Positions 8,554-16,870 of a stretch of DNA of 64,000 bases are shown here, piece after piece; position 1 is the first letter of the stretch; every line of letters begins with the position of its first letter. Below the pieces are notes generated by a model. That model had not been told where the DNA came from. It saw only the letters and a program-made list of their open reading frames with translations, and searched no databases. Location: positions 1 to 64,000 of the forward strand of contig CAWESB010000008.1 of assembly GCA_963811635.1 (NCBI GenBank), given 5' to 3'. This stretch comes from JAIBJN01 sp963811635. Lineage in GTDB: Bacteria; Actinomycetota; Thermoleophilia; Gaiellales; Gaiellaceae. The position numbers and the translations under genes are program-made.

Positions 8554-10647
8554 ATGCCGCGCGATCCCCGCCATGACGTCCTCTTCGAGCCCGTCCCGAT
8601 CGGCCCGAAGACGCTCCGCAACCGCTTCTACCAGGTGCCCCATTGCACGGGCTTCGGGAGCGAGAAGCCGGGCTCCCAGGCGCGCTTCCGGGGCATGAAG
8701 GCAGAGGGCGGCTGGGCCGCCGTCTGCACCGAGGAAGCGCTCGTCAGCCCCGACTCCGACTTCTGGCCGGTGGTCTCCCAGCGGATCTGGGACGAGGACG
8801 ACGCGCGCAACCTCGCGCTGATGGCCGACGAGGCGCACCGGCACGGCTCGCTCGCCGGCGTCGAGCTGACGCACGGCGGCGGCCACGGCAACACGCGCGA
8901 GTCGCGGTGGCCGGCGATCGCGCCCTCGCAGCTCGCAAGCGACTACTACTCCTCCGTCGTTCCCAAGGCGATGGAGCGTGAGGACATCGAGCGGGTGCGC
9001 GGCGACTGGGTGCGGGCGGCGAAGCTCGTCCGCGGCGCCGGGCTCGACATCATCTACGTCTACGGCGGCCACTCCTACCTGCCGCTCCAGTTCCTCTCGC
9101 CCTTCTACAACAAGCGCACCGACGAGTACGGCGGCCCGCTCGAGAACCGGGCGCGCTTCTGGCTGGAAACCCTCGAGGCCGTGCGCGAGGCGGTCGGCGA
9201 CGACTGCGCGATCGCCGTACGGCTGTGCGTCGAGGCACTCGGGCCGGCCGGGGTCGAGCTGGAGGAGGGTCTCGGCTTCGTCAGGCTCGCCGACCACCTG
9301 GTCGACCTCTGGGACGTCAACGTCGGCTCGATCATCGAGTGGTCGAAGGACTCAGGCGCGTCGAGGTTCTTCCCGGAGGGCTACCAGCTGCAATGGACCG
9401 GCCGGGTGCGCGAGGCAACGGCGAAGCCGATCGTCGGCGTCGGCCGGCTGACGAACCCCGACCGCATGGCCGAGATCATCCGCTCCGGCGCCTGGGATCT
9501 GATCGGCGCGGCGCGGCCCTCGATCGCCGACCCGTTCCTCCCCAAGAAGATCGAGGAGGGCCTCTACGGCGAGGTGCGCGAGTGCATCGGCTGCAACATC
9601 TGCGTCATGAAGGCCGAGGAGGGCAACCACATCGGCTGCACCCAGAACGCCACCGCCGGCGAGGAGTACCGTCGGGGCTGGCACCCGGAGCGGTTCGAGC
9701 CGGCGGAGAACCGCGACCGCGACGTGCTCGTCGTCGGCTCGGGGCCCGCGGGCATGGAGTGCGCGATCGTGCTCGGAAAGCGCGGCTTCCGCCGCGTGCA
9801 CCTCGTCGAGGCCGAGGCCGAGATCGGCGGCATCACGCGCTGGGTGCCCCGCCTGCCCGGTCTCGGCGAATGGGGGCGACTGCTCAACTGGCGCTCCGTC
9901 CAGCTCGCGAACCTCGGCAACGTCGAGATGATCACCGGCGCTCGCCTCTCGGCTCAGGACGTCCGCGAGTACGGCGCCGAGATCGTCATCGTCGCCACGG
10001 GCTCCCGCTGGGCGGGCGACGGGCTCAACTTCGTCACCCACGAGCCGATCCCGGGAGCGGACGCCTCGCTCGCGCACGTGCTCACGCCCGAGCAGGTGAT
10101 GCTCGAGGGGAAGACGCCTCCGGGCGAGCGGGTGCTCGTCTTCGACGCCGACGGCTACTTCATGGCCGCGGGCCTCGGGGAGAAGCTCGCCGCGGAGGGG
10201 CACTCGGTCGAGCTGGTGACGCCGCACGAGCGGATCGCGCCGATCTGCGACGAGACGCTGGAAGGGCCGCTGCTGCGCCGGCACCTGCACGAGGTCGGAG
10301 TTCACGGCCGCACGGGCACGACGCTGACGGGGATCGAGCCGGGGCGCGTCACCGCCGTCGACGAGTTCGGCGAGGCGGTCGAGCTGGACGCGGACGCGGT
10401 CGTGCTCGTCACCCAGCGCCGCTCCGACGACGCGCTCTACCGCGAGCTGAAGGCGGGAGCCGAGACCCTCGCCGACGAGGGCATCGAGGCGCTCTACCGG
10501 ATCGGGGACTGCGTCGCGCCGCGCATCATCGCCGAGGCGATCTTCGACGGGCACCGGCTCGCCCGTGAGATCGACGCCGAGAACCCGGCGCTGCCGCTCC
10601 CGTACACGCGCGAGCGGCTCGTGCTCGAGTCGGTGACGACGGCCTAG
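8554..10647 (+). CDS. Trimethylamine/dimethylamine/histamine dehydrogenase-family iron-sulfur flavoprotein
   Basis: 697-residue homologue of trimethylamine dehydrogenase, close over its whole length. An N-terminal old-yellow-enzyme barrel keeps the cysteine that binds FMN covalently (PHC, C31) and the YGGHSY catalytic pair. A 4Fe-4S site follows (C344, C347, C350, C362), then a nucleotide-binding domain (VVGSGPAGME). Such enzymes oxidatively cleave amines and pass electrons to an electron-transferring flavoprotein. Of the aromatic bowl that binds trimethylammonium, only W263 is kept; Tyr60 of the model enzyme is E61 here and Trp355 is an alanine at 354. Trimethylamine is therefore an unlikely substrate, and a diamine or histamine-like amine fits better. 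ATG 8554 is 22 bases from the divergent gene's start. Confidence 0.92.
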   Translation: MPRDPRHDVLFEPVPIGPKTLRNRFYQVPHCTGFGSEKPGSQARFRGMKAEGGWAAVCTEEALVSPDSDFWPVVSQRIWDEDDARNLALMADEAHRHGSLAGVELTHGGGHGNTRESRWPAIAPSQLASDYYSSVVPKAMEREDIERVRGDWVRAAKLVRGAGLDIIYVYGGHSYLPLQFLSPFYNKRTDEYGGPLENRARFWLETLEAVREAVGDDCAIAVRLCVEALGPAGVELEEGLGFVRLADHLVDLWDVNVGSIIEWSKDSGASRFFPEGYQLQWTGRVREATAKPIVGVGRLTNPDRMAEIIRSGAWDLIGAARPSIADPFLPKKIEEGLYGEVRECIGCNICVMKAEEGNHIGCTQNATAGEEYRRGWHPERFEPAENRDRDVLVVGSGPAGMECAIVLGKRGFRRVHLVEAEAEIGGITRWVPRLPGLGEWGRLLNWRSVQLANLGNVEMITGARLSAQDVREYGAEIVIVATGSRWAGDGLNFVTHEPIPGADASLAHVLTPEQVMLEGKTPPGERVLVFDADGYFMAAGLGEKLAAEGHSVELVTPHERIAPICDETLEGPLLRRHLHEVGVHGRTGTTLTGIEPGRVTAVDEFGEAVELDADAVVLVTQRRSDDALYRELKAGAETLADEGIEALYRIGDCVAPRIIAEAIFDGHRLAREIDAENPALPLPYTRERLVLESVTTA

Positions 10648-12638
10648 TGGCGTCGGTCCGGACGGACTTTCCGCGTCGCGTCCGCGAGATCGAGCACACC
10701 TGGCTCCACCTCTCCGACGGGACGCGCCTCGCCGCGCGGATCTGGCTGCCCGAGGACGCCGAGGACGACCCTGTGCCGGCGATCCTCGAGTACCTCCCGT
10801 ACCGCAAGACGGACGGGACGGCCGTCCGCGACTCCCAGCGCCAGCCCTACCTCGCCGGCTTCGGCTACGCGGCCGTCCGGGTGGACATGCGGGGCACCGG
10901 GGACAGCGACGGCGTCATCACCGACGAGTACACGCAGCGGGAGCAGGACGACGCCGTCGAGATCCTCGCCTGGATCGCCGAGCAGCCCTGGTGCGACGGG
11001 AAGCTCGGCATGTGGGGCATCTCCTGGGGCGGCTTCAACTCCCTCCAGATCGCCGCCCGGCGGCCGCCGGGCCTCGGCGCGATCATGACCCTCTGCTCGA
11101 CGGACGACCGCTACGCCGACGACGTGCACTACCGGGGCGGCTGCGTGCTCGCGCTCGACATGCTCCACTGGGCTTCGTCGATGCTGGCGTGGAACGCGCG
11201 GCCGCCCGACCCGCGGCTCTACGGCGACGGCTGGCGGGAGGAGTGGCTGCGGCGGCTCGACTCGATCTCGACCTGGATCGATCCCTGGCTCGCCCATCAG
11301 CGGCGCGACGCGTACTGGCGGCACGGCTCCGTCTGCGAGGACTACACCGCGATCGAATGCCCGGTGTACGCGGTCGGGGGCTTCGCCGACGGGTACACGA
11401 ACGCGGTCCCGCGGCTCCTCGAGGGGCTCTCGGTGCCGCGCAAGGGCCTGATCGGGCCCTGGGCCCACGCGTTCCCCGACGACGCCTCGCCCGGCCCCTC
11501 GATCGGCTTCCTGCAGGAGTGCGTCCGCTGGTTCGATCACTGGCTGAAAGGGATCGACACGGGCCTGATGGACGAGCCGATGCTGCGCGTCTGGATGCAG
11601 GACTCCGTCGAGCCGCGACCGAGCTACGAGGTGCGGGCGGGGCGCTGGGTGGCGGAGCCGACCTGGCCGTCCCCCGACATCGGCTCGCGCGTCTGGGAGC
11701 TGCCGCTCGTCGAGCCGCGGGAACTGCTCGGCGTCCAGTCCTGCGGCACCGAGGCCGGCGCGTGGACGGCGGAGGGGCAGTCGGCCGACCTCGCGGGCGA
11801 CCAGCGGCCCGACGACGCCGTCTCGCTCACGTTCGACTCCGACCCCCTGACGGAGCCGCTCGAGCTTCTCGGGCTGCCGGAGGCGACTCTGGAGCTGGCC
11901 GTCGACCGGCCGAGCGCGCTCGTCGTCGTGCGCCTCTGCGACGTGGCCCCTGACGGCACGTCCGCGCTGCTCACCCGCGGGCTCCTCAACCTGACCCACC
12001 GGGAGAGCCACGAGCAGGTCGAGCCGCTCGAGCCCGGGCGGCGCTACGAGGTCACCGTCCCGCTCGACGTGATGGCGTACTCCGTCCCGGCGGGCCATCG
12101 CCTCCGCCTCGCCGTCTCGCCGACCTATTGGCCCTGGGCCTGGCCCTCGCCGGAGCCGGTGACTCTGACGCTCTTCTCCGGAAGGGTCGACCTGCCCGAG
12201 CGGCCGCCACGCACCGACGACGCCGATCTGCCGGAGTTCGGCCCGCCCGAGCATTCGCCGAAGCTCGAGCTCGAGACCGTGGAGGGCTCCGCCGAGGGGC
12301 GCACGATCCGCCGCGAGCTTGCCACCGGCCTCGTCGAGCAGGTCTTCGACTGGGACCTGGGCGGCTCGGTGCGCTTCGTCGACATCGACCTGAGCTCGGC
12401 GGACACGAGCCACACGGTCTTCGCGGTTCGCGAGGGCGACCCGCTCTCGGCCGAGGTGCGCTTCCACGCCACCTCGAGCATGGGCCGGGGCGACTGGAGC
12501 ACACGCTCGGAGGTGACGAGCGCGATGACCTCGGACGCCGAGTCGTTCCACGTGTCGACGACGCTCCAGGTGACCGAAGGCGAGGCGACGGTCTTCGAGC
12601 GCAGCTGGACCCACCGGTTTCCCCGCGACGGGGTCTAG
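10647..12638 (+). CDS. CocE/NonD-family alpha/beta hydrolase (S15 type)
   Basis: 663-residue serine hydrolase of the cocaine esterase / X-Pro dipeptidyl-peptidase S15 family. The nucleophile elbow is GISWGG with S126, and the C-terminal third has the jelly-roll domain typical of the family. There is no signal peptide, so it is probably cytoplasmic. The GTG start shares one base with the stop of the dehydrogenase gene, so the two genes are coupled. It hydrolyses an ester or amide; the natural substrate cannot be deduced. The stop overlaps the stop of the convergent beta-lactamase-like gene by four bases. Confidence 0.88.
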   Translation: MASVRTDFPRRVREIEHTWLHLSDGTRLAARIWLPEDAEDDPVPAILEYLPYRKTDGTAVRDSQRQPYLAGFGYAAVRVDMRGTGDSDGVITDEYTQREQDDAVEILAWIAEQPWCDGKLGMWGISWGGFNSLQIAARRPPGLGAIMTLCSTDDRYADDVHYRGGCVLALDMLHWASSMLAWNARPPDPRLYGDGWREEWLRRLDSISTWIDPWLAHQRRDAYWRHGSVCEDYTAIECPVYAVGGFADGYTNAVPRLLEGLSVPRKGLIGPWAHAFPDDASPGPSIGFLQECVRWFDHWLKGIDTGLMDEPMLRVWMQDSVEPRPSYEVRAGRWVAEPTWPSPDIGSRVWELPLVEPRELLGVQSCGTEAGAWTAEGQSADLAGDQRPDDAVSLTFDSDPLTEPLELLGLPEATLELAVDRPSALVVVRLCDVAPDGTSALLTRGLLNLTHRESHEQVEPLEPGRRYEVTVPLDVMAYSVPAGHRLRLAVSPTYWPWAWPSPEPVTLTLFSGRVDLPERPPRTDDADLPEFGPPEHSPKLELETVEGSAEGRTIRRELATGLVEQVFDWDLGGSVRFVDIDLSSADTSHTVFAVREGDPLSAEVRFHATSSMGRGDWSTRSEVTSAMTSDAESFHVSTTLQVTEGEATVFERSWTHRFPRDGV

Positions 12639-14185
12639 GGAACCCGGTAGTAGGCCTCGCCGGCCAGGGTCGCGCGCAGCGCCTCGCCGTCCGCGATCGC
12701 GTCGAAGCGCAGACGCTCTGGCGACCACTCGTCGTCGACCCGGAACCAGCCCTCGTCCAGCTGCGTGAGCGGGAGCTCGGATCCCCAGGCCCAGATGAGC
12801 ACGAGCTCGCCGGCGCGCAGGACGACGTGGAAGTTCGAGTACCAGGGGTTGTACGCCCGGTAGTGGCCCGTGTAGGCGCTCCACTCCGGCGGCGGGGCGG
12901 GAACGAGGACTTCGGCTGCCCCCTCGCGCCGGTAGACGTCTCCGCCGTGCAGCGCCTCGACCACCTGCCCCTCCTCGCGCCGGAAGCCGAGCAGGAAGTG
13001 CCAGAGGTCTGCGCGGTCGGCAAGAAAGCGGTCGCTCCCGCGCGGCTCGAGCGGCTGTCCGTCGAGGAGGAGCCGGTCGCCCTCGGCGGTCAGCACCAGC
13101 CGGCGTCCCTCCCCCGTGTATGCGCCCGCGTACTCGGCGGCCTGTGCGACCGACAGTGGATCTTCGACGCTCGGCTCGGCGCGGTTGCGCTGGAGATCGA
13201 GGATCGCGGCGGCCACCTCCTCGGTCAGGTCGCGCTCGTCGGTGGCGTTGACCGCCACGGCGACTCCCAGCCCCGAGTCGAGATCGCCGAGCATTGTCGC
13301 GCCGAATCCCGGCATGGAGCCTCCGTGGCGGATCTCTCTGCGCCCCTCGCGCTCGCGCAGCTCGAGCCCGCAGCCGTACCACCAGCCGTCGTCCGCCTCG
13401 ATCGCGGGTGTGGTCATGAGCGCGAAGGACTCGGCGGAGAGCAGCCCGCGCCCACCGTTCAGAAGGACGCGCAGGAACGTCGCGAGATCCTCCATCGTCG
13501 CCGCCGGCGAGCCGTCGCCGGTGTTTGTCTCCAGCCAGGTCGCGGGCACCCACGGGTCGCCGCGCCGCGCCGGCCGGTCGTCGTAGCGGCGCTCGTGGGC
13601 GACCGCGAGCCGGTGGCGGGCGGCGTGGGTTACCTCCGGCTCGGTGCGCTCGAGAGCCAGCGGCTCGAGGATCCGCTCCCGGAGAGCGTCCGGGTACGGG
13701 CGCCCCGTCAGCTCCTCGATGATGAAGCCGAGCGTGCGATAGGCGACGTTCGAGTACAGGTAGCGGGTCCCGGGCGCGAAGCCGGCATCGGTCTCGCGCA
13801 GCGCCCAGACGTCGTAGCGCGAGCTCGCGCTGAGCTCGGCACCGACCATCAGCCCGCTCGTGTGCGTGAGCAGGTGCCGGATCGTGATCGGGGCGTGCTC
13901 CGAGTGCACCTCGAACCAAGGGAGGTAACCCGTGACCGGCGCGTCCAGCTCGAGCCGGCCCTCGTCATGCAGCTGGAGCGAGACGGCCGCCGTGAACGTC
14001 TTCCCGATCGAGCCGATCTCGAAGAGCGTCTCGCGGGTCACCGGGGCGCGGGTCTCGATGCTCGCCAGCCCGAACGCCTCCGACGTGACGATTCCCCCGC
14101 GGTCGGTCACCGCCACCGAGAAGCCCGGGAAGCCCTGGACGGCGATCAGCTCCTCGACGTAGACACGGAGGGCATCGGCGGACAC
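12635..14185 (-). CDS. Class C beta-lactamase-fold serine hydrolase
   Basis: 516-residue penicillin-binding-protein-like hydrolase (beta-lactamase/EstB/DD-peptidase superfamily). It has the SxxK motif in FEIGSIGKTFT and a YSN motif (YSNVAYRTLG), with an extra C-terminal domain of about 150 residues. I chose GTG at 14185 (VSADALRVYVEEL), with AGGA about 9 bases upstream. A longer frame to 14242 would overlap the divergent amidohydrolase start. No export signal is seen. Esterase or peptidase activity is more likely than true beta-lactam resistance. Confidence 0.85.
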   Translation of the reverse strand: MSADALRVYVEELIAVQGFPGFSVAVTDRGGIVTSEAFGLASIETRAPVTRETLFEIGSIGKTFTAAVSLQLHDEGRLELDAPVTGYLPWFEVHSEHAPITIRHLLTHTSGLMVGAELSASSRYDVWALRETDAGFAPGTRYLYSNVAYRTLGFIIEELTGRPYPDALRERILEPLALERTEPEVTHAARHRLAVAHERRYDDRPARRGDPWVPATWLETNTGDGSPAATMEDLATFLRVLLNGGRGLLSAESFALMTTPAIEADDGWWYGCGLELREREGRREIRHGGSMPGFGATMLGDLDSGLGVAVAVNATDERDLTEEVAAAILDLQRNRAEPSVEDPLSVAQAAEYAGAYTGEGRRLVLTAEGDRLLLDGQPLEPRGSDRFLADRADLWHFLLGFRREEGQVVEALHGGDVYRREGAAEVLVPAPPPEWSAYTGHYRAYNPWYSNFHVVLRAGELVLIWAWGSELPLTQLDEGWFRVDDEWSPERLRFDAIADGEALRATLAGEAYYRVP

Positions 14186-14225
14186 GAGGCCGATCCTAGG
14201 CCGTCGTGCCCGATACTGTGAGCCC

Positions 14226-15302
14226 GTGATCGACTGCGACATCCACCCGCAGGTCGCCGACCCGGAGGAGCTCCTCGCCTACGTCGACCCGGCGCAGCGC
14301 GAGTGGTTCCGCGCGCAGGGCGCATCCCTGGGACTGCCGGGGTACTCCTGGACGCATCCGTCCTCGTGGTTCCGGCAGGACATCGAGCAGAACGGGCACC
14401 CGCCGGCCGCCGACGTGGAGGCAGTCCGTCGCGAGCTGCTCGACCCCAGCGGGACGGACATCGGCGTCCTCAATGGCGACGACGCCGTGCTCGTCTCGCT
14501 CATGCCGAGCCCGTACCGGGCGGCCGAGCTGGCGCGGGCGCACAACGAGTGGCTGCGCGAGCGCTGGCTCGACGCCGAGCCCCGGCTGCGCGCGTCGATC
14601 CTCTGCCCGGCGCAGGACCCGGAGGCAGCGGCCGCGGAGATCCACCGTGCCGCCGACGACGAGCGCTTCGTCCAGGTGCTCCTCTGCGGCGGCGCCGACA
14701 GGCCGTACGGCGAGCCCCGCTATCTGCCGATCTTCGAAGCGGCCGTCGAGCACGGGCTGCCGGTCGCGATCCATTCCGGCGGCGAGGGCATGGGGATCGC
14801 GGCACCCCCCGGCGGCGCCGGGCCGGTCACCTTCTACATCGAGTGGCACACGATCGGCTCGGCGTGCAGCACGATGTCTCACCTCGTCTCCCTGCTCTGC
14901 CACGGGACGTTCGAGCGTCTCCCCGCTCTGAAGGTGCTCTTGATCGAGGGCGGCCTCGCCTGGCTGCCGGGGATGCTCTGGCGCCTGGACACGAACTGGC
15001 GCGCCCTCCGGAGCGAGGTGCCGTGGCTCGAGCGCAAGCCCAGCGAGGTCGCGCGGGAGCACGTGCGCTTCTCGACCCAGCCGCTGGAGCACACCGACGG
15101 CCACGACGGGACGCTCTTCGAGATGCTCGAGGCCGCGGGCGCCCCCGACAATCTCTGCTTCGCGTCGGACTACCCGCATTGGGACTTCGACGACCCCGGC
15201 TTCATGCTCAACCGCCTGCCCGAGGCCTGGCGCGCCAAGGTGCTGCACGCGAACGCCGCCGAGCTGTACGGCGCTCGGCTCGGCCTGCCCACGCGTGGCT
15301 AG
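14226..15302 (+). CDS. Amidohydrolase-superfamily protein (ACMSD-like)
   Basis: 358-residue TIM-barrel metal-dependent hydrolase or decarboxylase related to aminocarboxymuconate semialdehyde decarboxylase and to hydrolases of aromatic catabolism. It has an N-terminal IDCDIHP metal site, a central AIHSGG histidine and a C-terminal FASDYPHWDFDDP aspartate motif. Start is GTG 14226. The stop overlaps the start of the Rieske ferredoxin gene by eight bases, so the two are co-translated. A ring-cleavage or decarboxylation role paired with a ferredoxin is plausible but unproven. Confidence 0.88.
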   Translation: MIDCDIHPQVADPEELLAYVDPAQREWFRAQGASLGLPGYSWTHPSSWFRQDIEQNGHPPAADVEAVRRELLDPSGTDIGVLNGDDAVLVSLMPSPYRAAELARAHNEWLRERWLDAEPRLRASILCPAQDPEAAAAEIHRAADDERFVQVLLCGGADRPYGEPRYLPIFEAAVEHGLPVAIHSGGEGMGIAAPPGGAGPVTFYIEWHTIGSACSTMSHLVSLLCHGTFERLPALKVLLIEGGLAWLPGMLWRLDTNWRALRSEVPWLERKPSEVAREHVRFSTQPLEHTDGHDGTLFEMLEAAGAPDNLCFASDYPHWDFDDPGFMLNRLPEAWRAKVLHANAAELYGARLGLPTRG

Positions 15303-15648
15303 CGACTGGGTGGACGTCGGCGCGGCCGACGACCTCGAGCGTGACGGCCGCGTGGTCGCCCGGGTCGACGGCCGCGAGGTTGGGGTCGTTGCCGAGCCGG
15401 GCGGGCGCGTTCACGGGATCCGCAACCGCTGTCCTCACCACGGCGGCCCGCTCTGCCTGGGTCAGGTGGGGGAGCGGGTCGAAGGCGAGCCCGGCGTCTA
15501 CGAGCTCACCGGTCGGCGCACGCTCCGCTGCCCCTGGCACGGGTGGGAGTTCGACCTCGAGACCGGCGTCTGCATCGACGAGCCGTCCCTACGCACCGCG
15601 GTCTATCCCGCGCGGATCGAGAACGGCCGCGTGCTCGTCCAGGCCTAA
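15295..15648 (+). CDS. Rieske 2Fe-2S ferredoxin
   Basis: 117-residue single-domain Rieske protein with both cluster-binding loops, CPHHGGPLC and CPWHGWEF (one Cys and one His each). It resembles the ferredoxin components of ring-hydroxylating dioxygenases or N-terminal oxygenase domains. No oxygenase alpha subunit lies nearby, so its partner is either the overlapping amidohydrolase or an unlinked enzyme. Start is GTG 15295, inside the end of the upstream gene. Confidence 0.9.
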   Translation: MASDWVDVGAADDLERDGRVVARVDGREVGVVAEPGGRVHGIRNRCPHHGGPLCLGQVGERVEGEPGVYELTGRRTLRCPWHGWEFDLETGVCIDEPSLRTAVYPARIENGRVLVQA

Positions 15649-15657
15649 GCGAGCGCG

Positions 15658-15728
15658 GTATGCAGATCTGCATCATGCCGCGGAGCATACAAGAGGTATG
15701 CAATACTGCGTAAGGCAGTGGCGCATAC
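15658..15728. promoter_or_regulatory. Cluster of GTATGC inverted half-sites upstream of the ATPase gene
   Basis: A short, relatively AT-rich stretch between the ferredoxin stop and the ATPase start. GTATGC occurs at 15658-15663 and 15696-15701, and its complement GCATAC at 15685-15690 and 15723-15728. A 14-base perfect palindrome, ATGCAGATCTGCAT, lies at 15660-15673, and a third inverted repeat, ACTGC-5-GCAGT, at 15705-15719 covers the GTG start. This looks like a multi-site operator or a folded leader controlling the ATPase. No regulator gene with an obvious link is seen. Confidence 0.45.
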
Positions 15729-16869
15729 GAATCCGTTCACCTTCGGCGCCCTGGCGCTCGACAAGTCCTTCACCAACCGCGAGCCCGAGATCCGCGAGCT
15801 CGTTCGCGACATGGAGAACGGCCAGGACGTCCTCGTGTACGCGCCCAGGCGCTACGGCAAGTCCTCGCTCGTGCTCCGGGCCGGCCAGCGCGCCACCCGC
15901 AAGGGCGTACTCGTCGGCTACTGCGACCTCATGCGGACACCGACGAAGGAGCGCTTCGCCGCCGCGCTCGCGAAGACGATCTACAGCGACCTCGAGTCGG
16001 CGGCCGGGCAGGCCATCGAGCGCGCGACGAGGCTCTTCCGCGGCCTTCGCATCGTCCCGACGGTGGAGGTGGACCCGATCGACGGGAGCCTTCGCTTCGT
16101 CTTCCACGCCGGCCGCCAGCGCGCGGCCATCGACGACACGATCGAGGCGCTGCTGATGCTCCCCGGCCAGATCGCGGCCGAGCGAAAGCGCCGCGCGGTA
16201 CTCGTCTTCGACGAGTTCCAGGAGATCCTCACGCTCGACCGCCACTTCCCCAACCTGATGCGGTCGGTCTTCCAGGAGCAGCCCGAGGTCGGTCATGTCT
16301 ACCTGGGCAGCAAGCGCCACGTCCTCGAGCGGATCTTCGACGACGAGAACGAGCCCTTCTGGCGCAGCGCGAAACGCATCGAGATCGGGACGATCGAGTC
16401 GGGGGCATTTGCCCGCTTCCTGCGCAAGCGCTTCGAGGAGACGGAGAAGGGCGTCGACGACGAGGCGCTCTCCCGGGTGCTCGAGGCCACCGGCGGCCAT
16501 CCCTACGGGACGCAGGAGCTGGCGTACTTCCTCTGGGAGCTCGTCCCGACCGGGCACTTCGCGCGCATCGGTGACGTCGAGGCGGCGCTCGAGCAGGCCC
16601 TCCGCTCCGAGCACAACCACTTCGCCAAGCTCTGGGACGACGCGCCGCACGCCCAGCGCCTCGTCATGCTCGCCCTCGCCGACGAGCCGACGCGCTCGCT
16701 GTATGCGGCGGACTACGCGGAGCGCCACGAGCTGCCGGCCAAGCCCGCGCTTCAGCGCGCGATCGGCGCGCTCGTCACGAAGGAGATCGCCGGGCGCGAA
16801 GAGGGCCGCGTCTACCGGATCGTGGAGCCGTTCTTCGCCGACTGGCTTCGCACCGAACAGGCGATCTGA
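15718..16869 (+). CDS. AAA-type ATPase (archaeal-ATPase/STAND-like)
   Basis: 383-residue P-loop ATPase. Walker A is APRRYGKSSL (GKS at 47-49), Walker B is AVLVFDEFQEI, and an arginine-rich sensor region is followed by a winged-helix-like C-terminus, as in the family of ATPases first described from archaea. Members are often selfish or regulatory ATPases of unclear function. It begins with GTG 15718 inside an inverted repeat and ends two bases before the convergent amidohydrolase, so it appears to be a single-gene unit with its own control region. The target of the ATPase cannot be predicted. Confidence 0.85.
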   Translation: MAHTNPFTFGALALDKSFTNREPEIRELVRDMENGQDVLVYAPRRYGKSSLVLRAGQRATRKGVLVGYCDLMRTPTKERFAAALAKTIYSDLESAAGQAIERATRLFRGLRIVPTVEVDPIDGSLRFVFHAGRQRAAIDDTIEALLMLPGQIAAERKRRAVLVFDEFQEILTLDRHFPNLMRSVFQEQPEVGHVYLGSKRHVLERIFDDENEPFWRSAKRIEIGTIESGAFARFLRKRFEETEKGVDDEALSRVLEATGGHPYGTQELAYFLWELVPTGHFARIGDVEAALEQALRSEHNHFAKLWDDAPHAQRLVMLALADEPTRSLYAADYAERHELPAKPALQRAIGALVTKEIAGREEGRVYRIVEPFFADWLRTEQAI

Positions 16870-16870
16870 G

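Noticed and set aside
10644..13919. 1091-residue minus-strand open frame
   Set aside because: Antisense to the CocE-type hydrolase and in another frame of the beta-lactamase-like gene; no recognisable domain.
12635..14185. Beta-lactamase-fold gene as an antibiotic-resistance gene
   Set aside because: It lacks an export signal and has an extra C-terminal domain; esterase or peptidase relatives are more likely.
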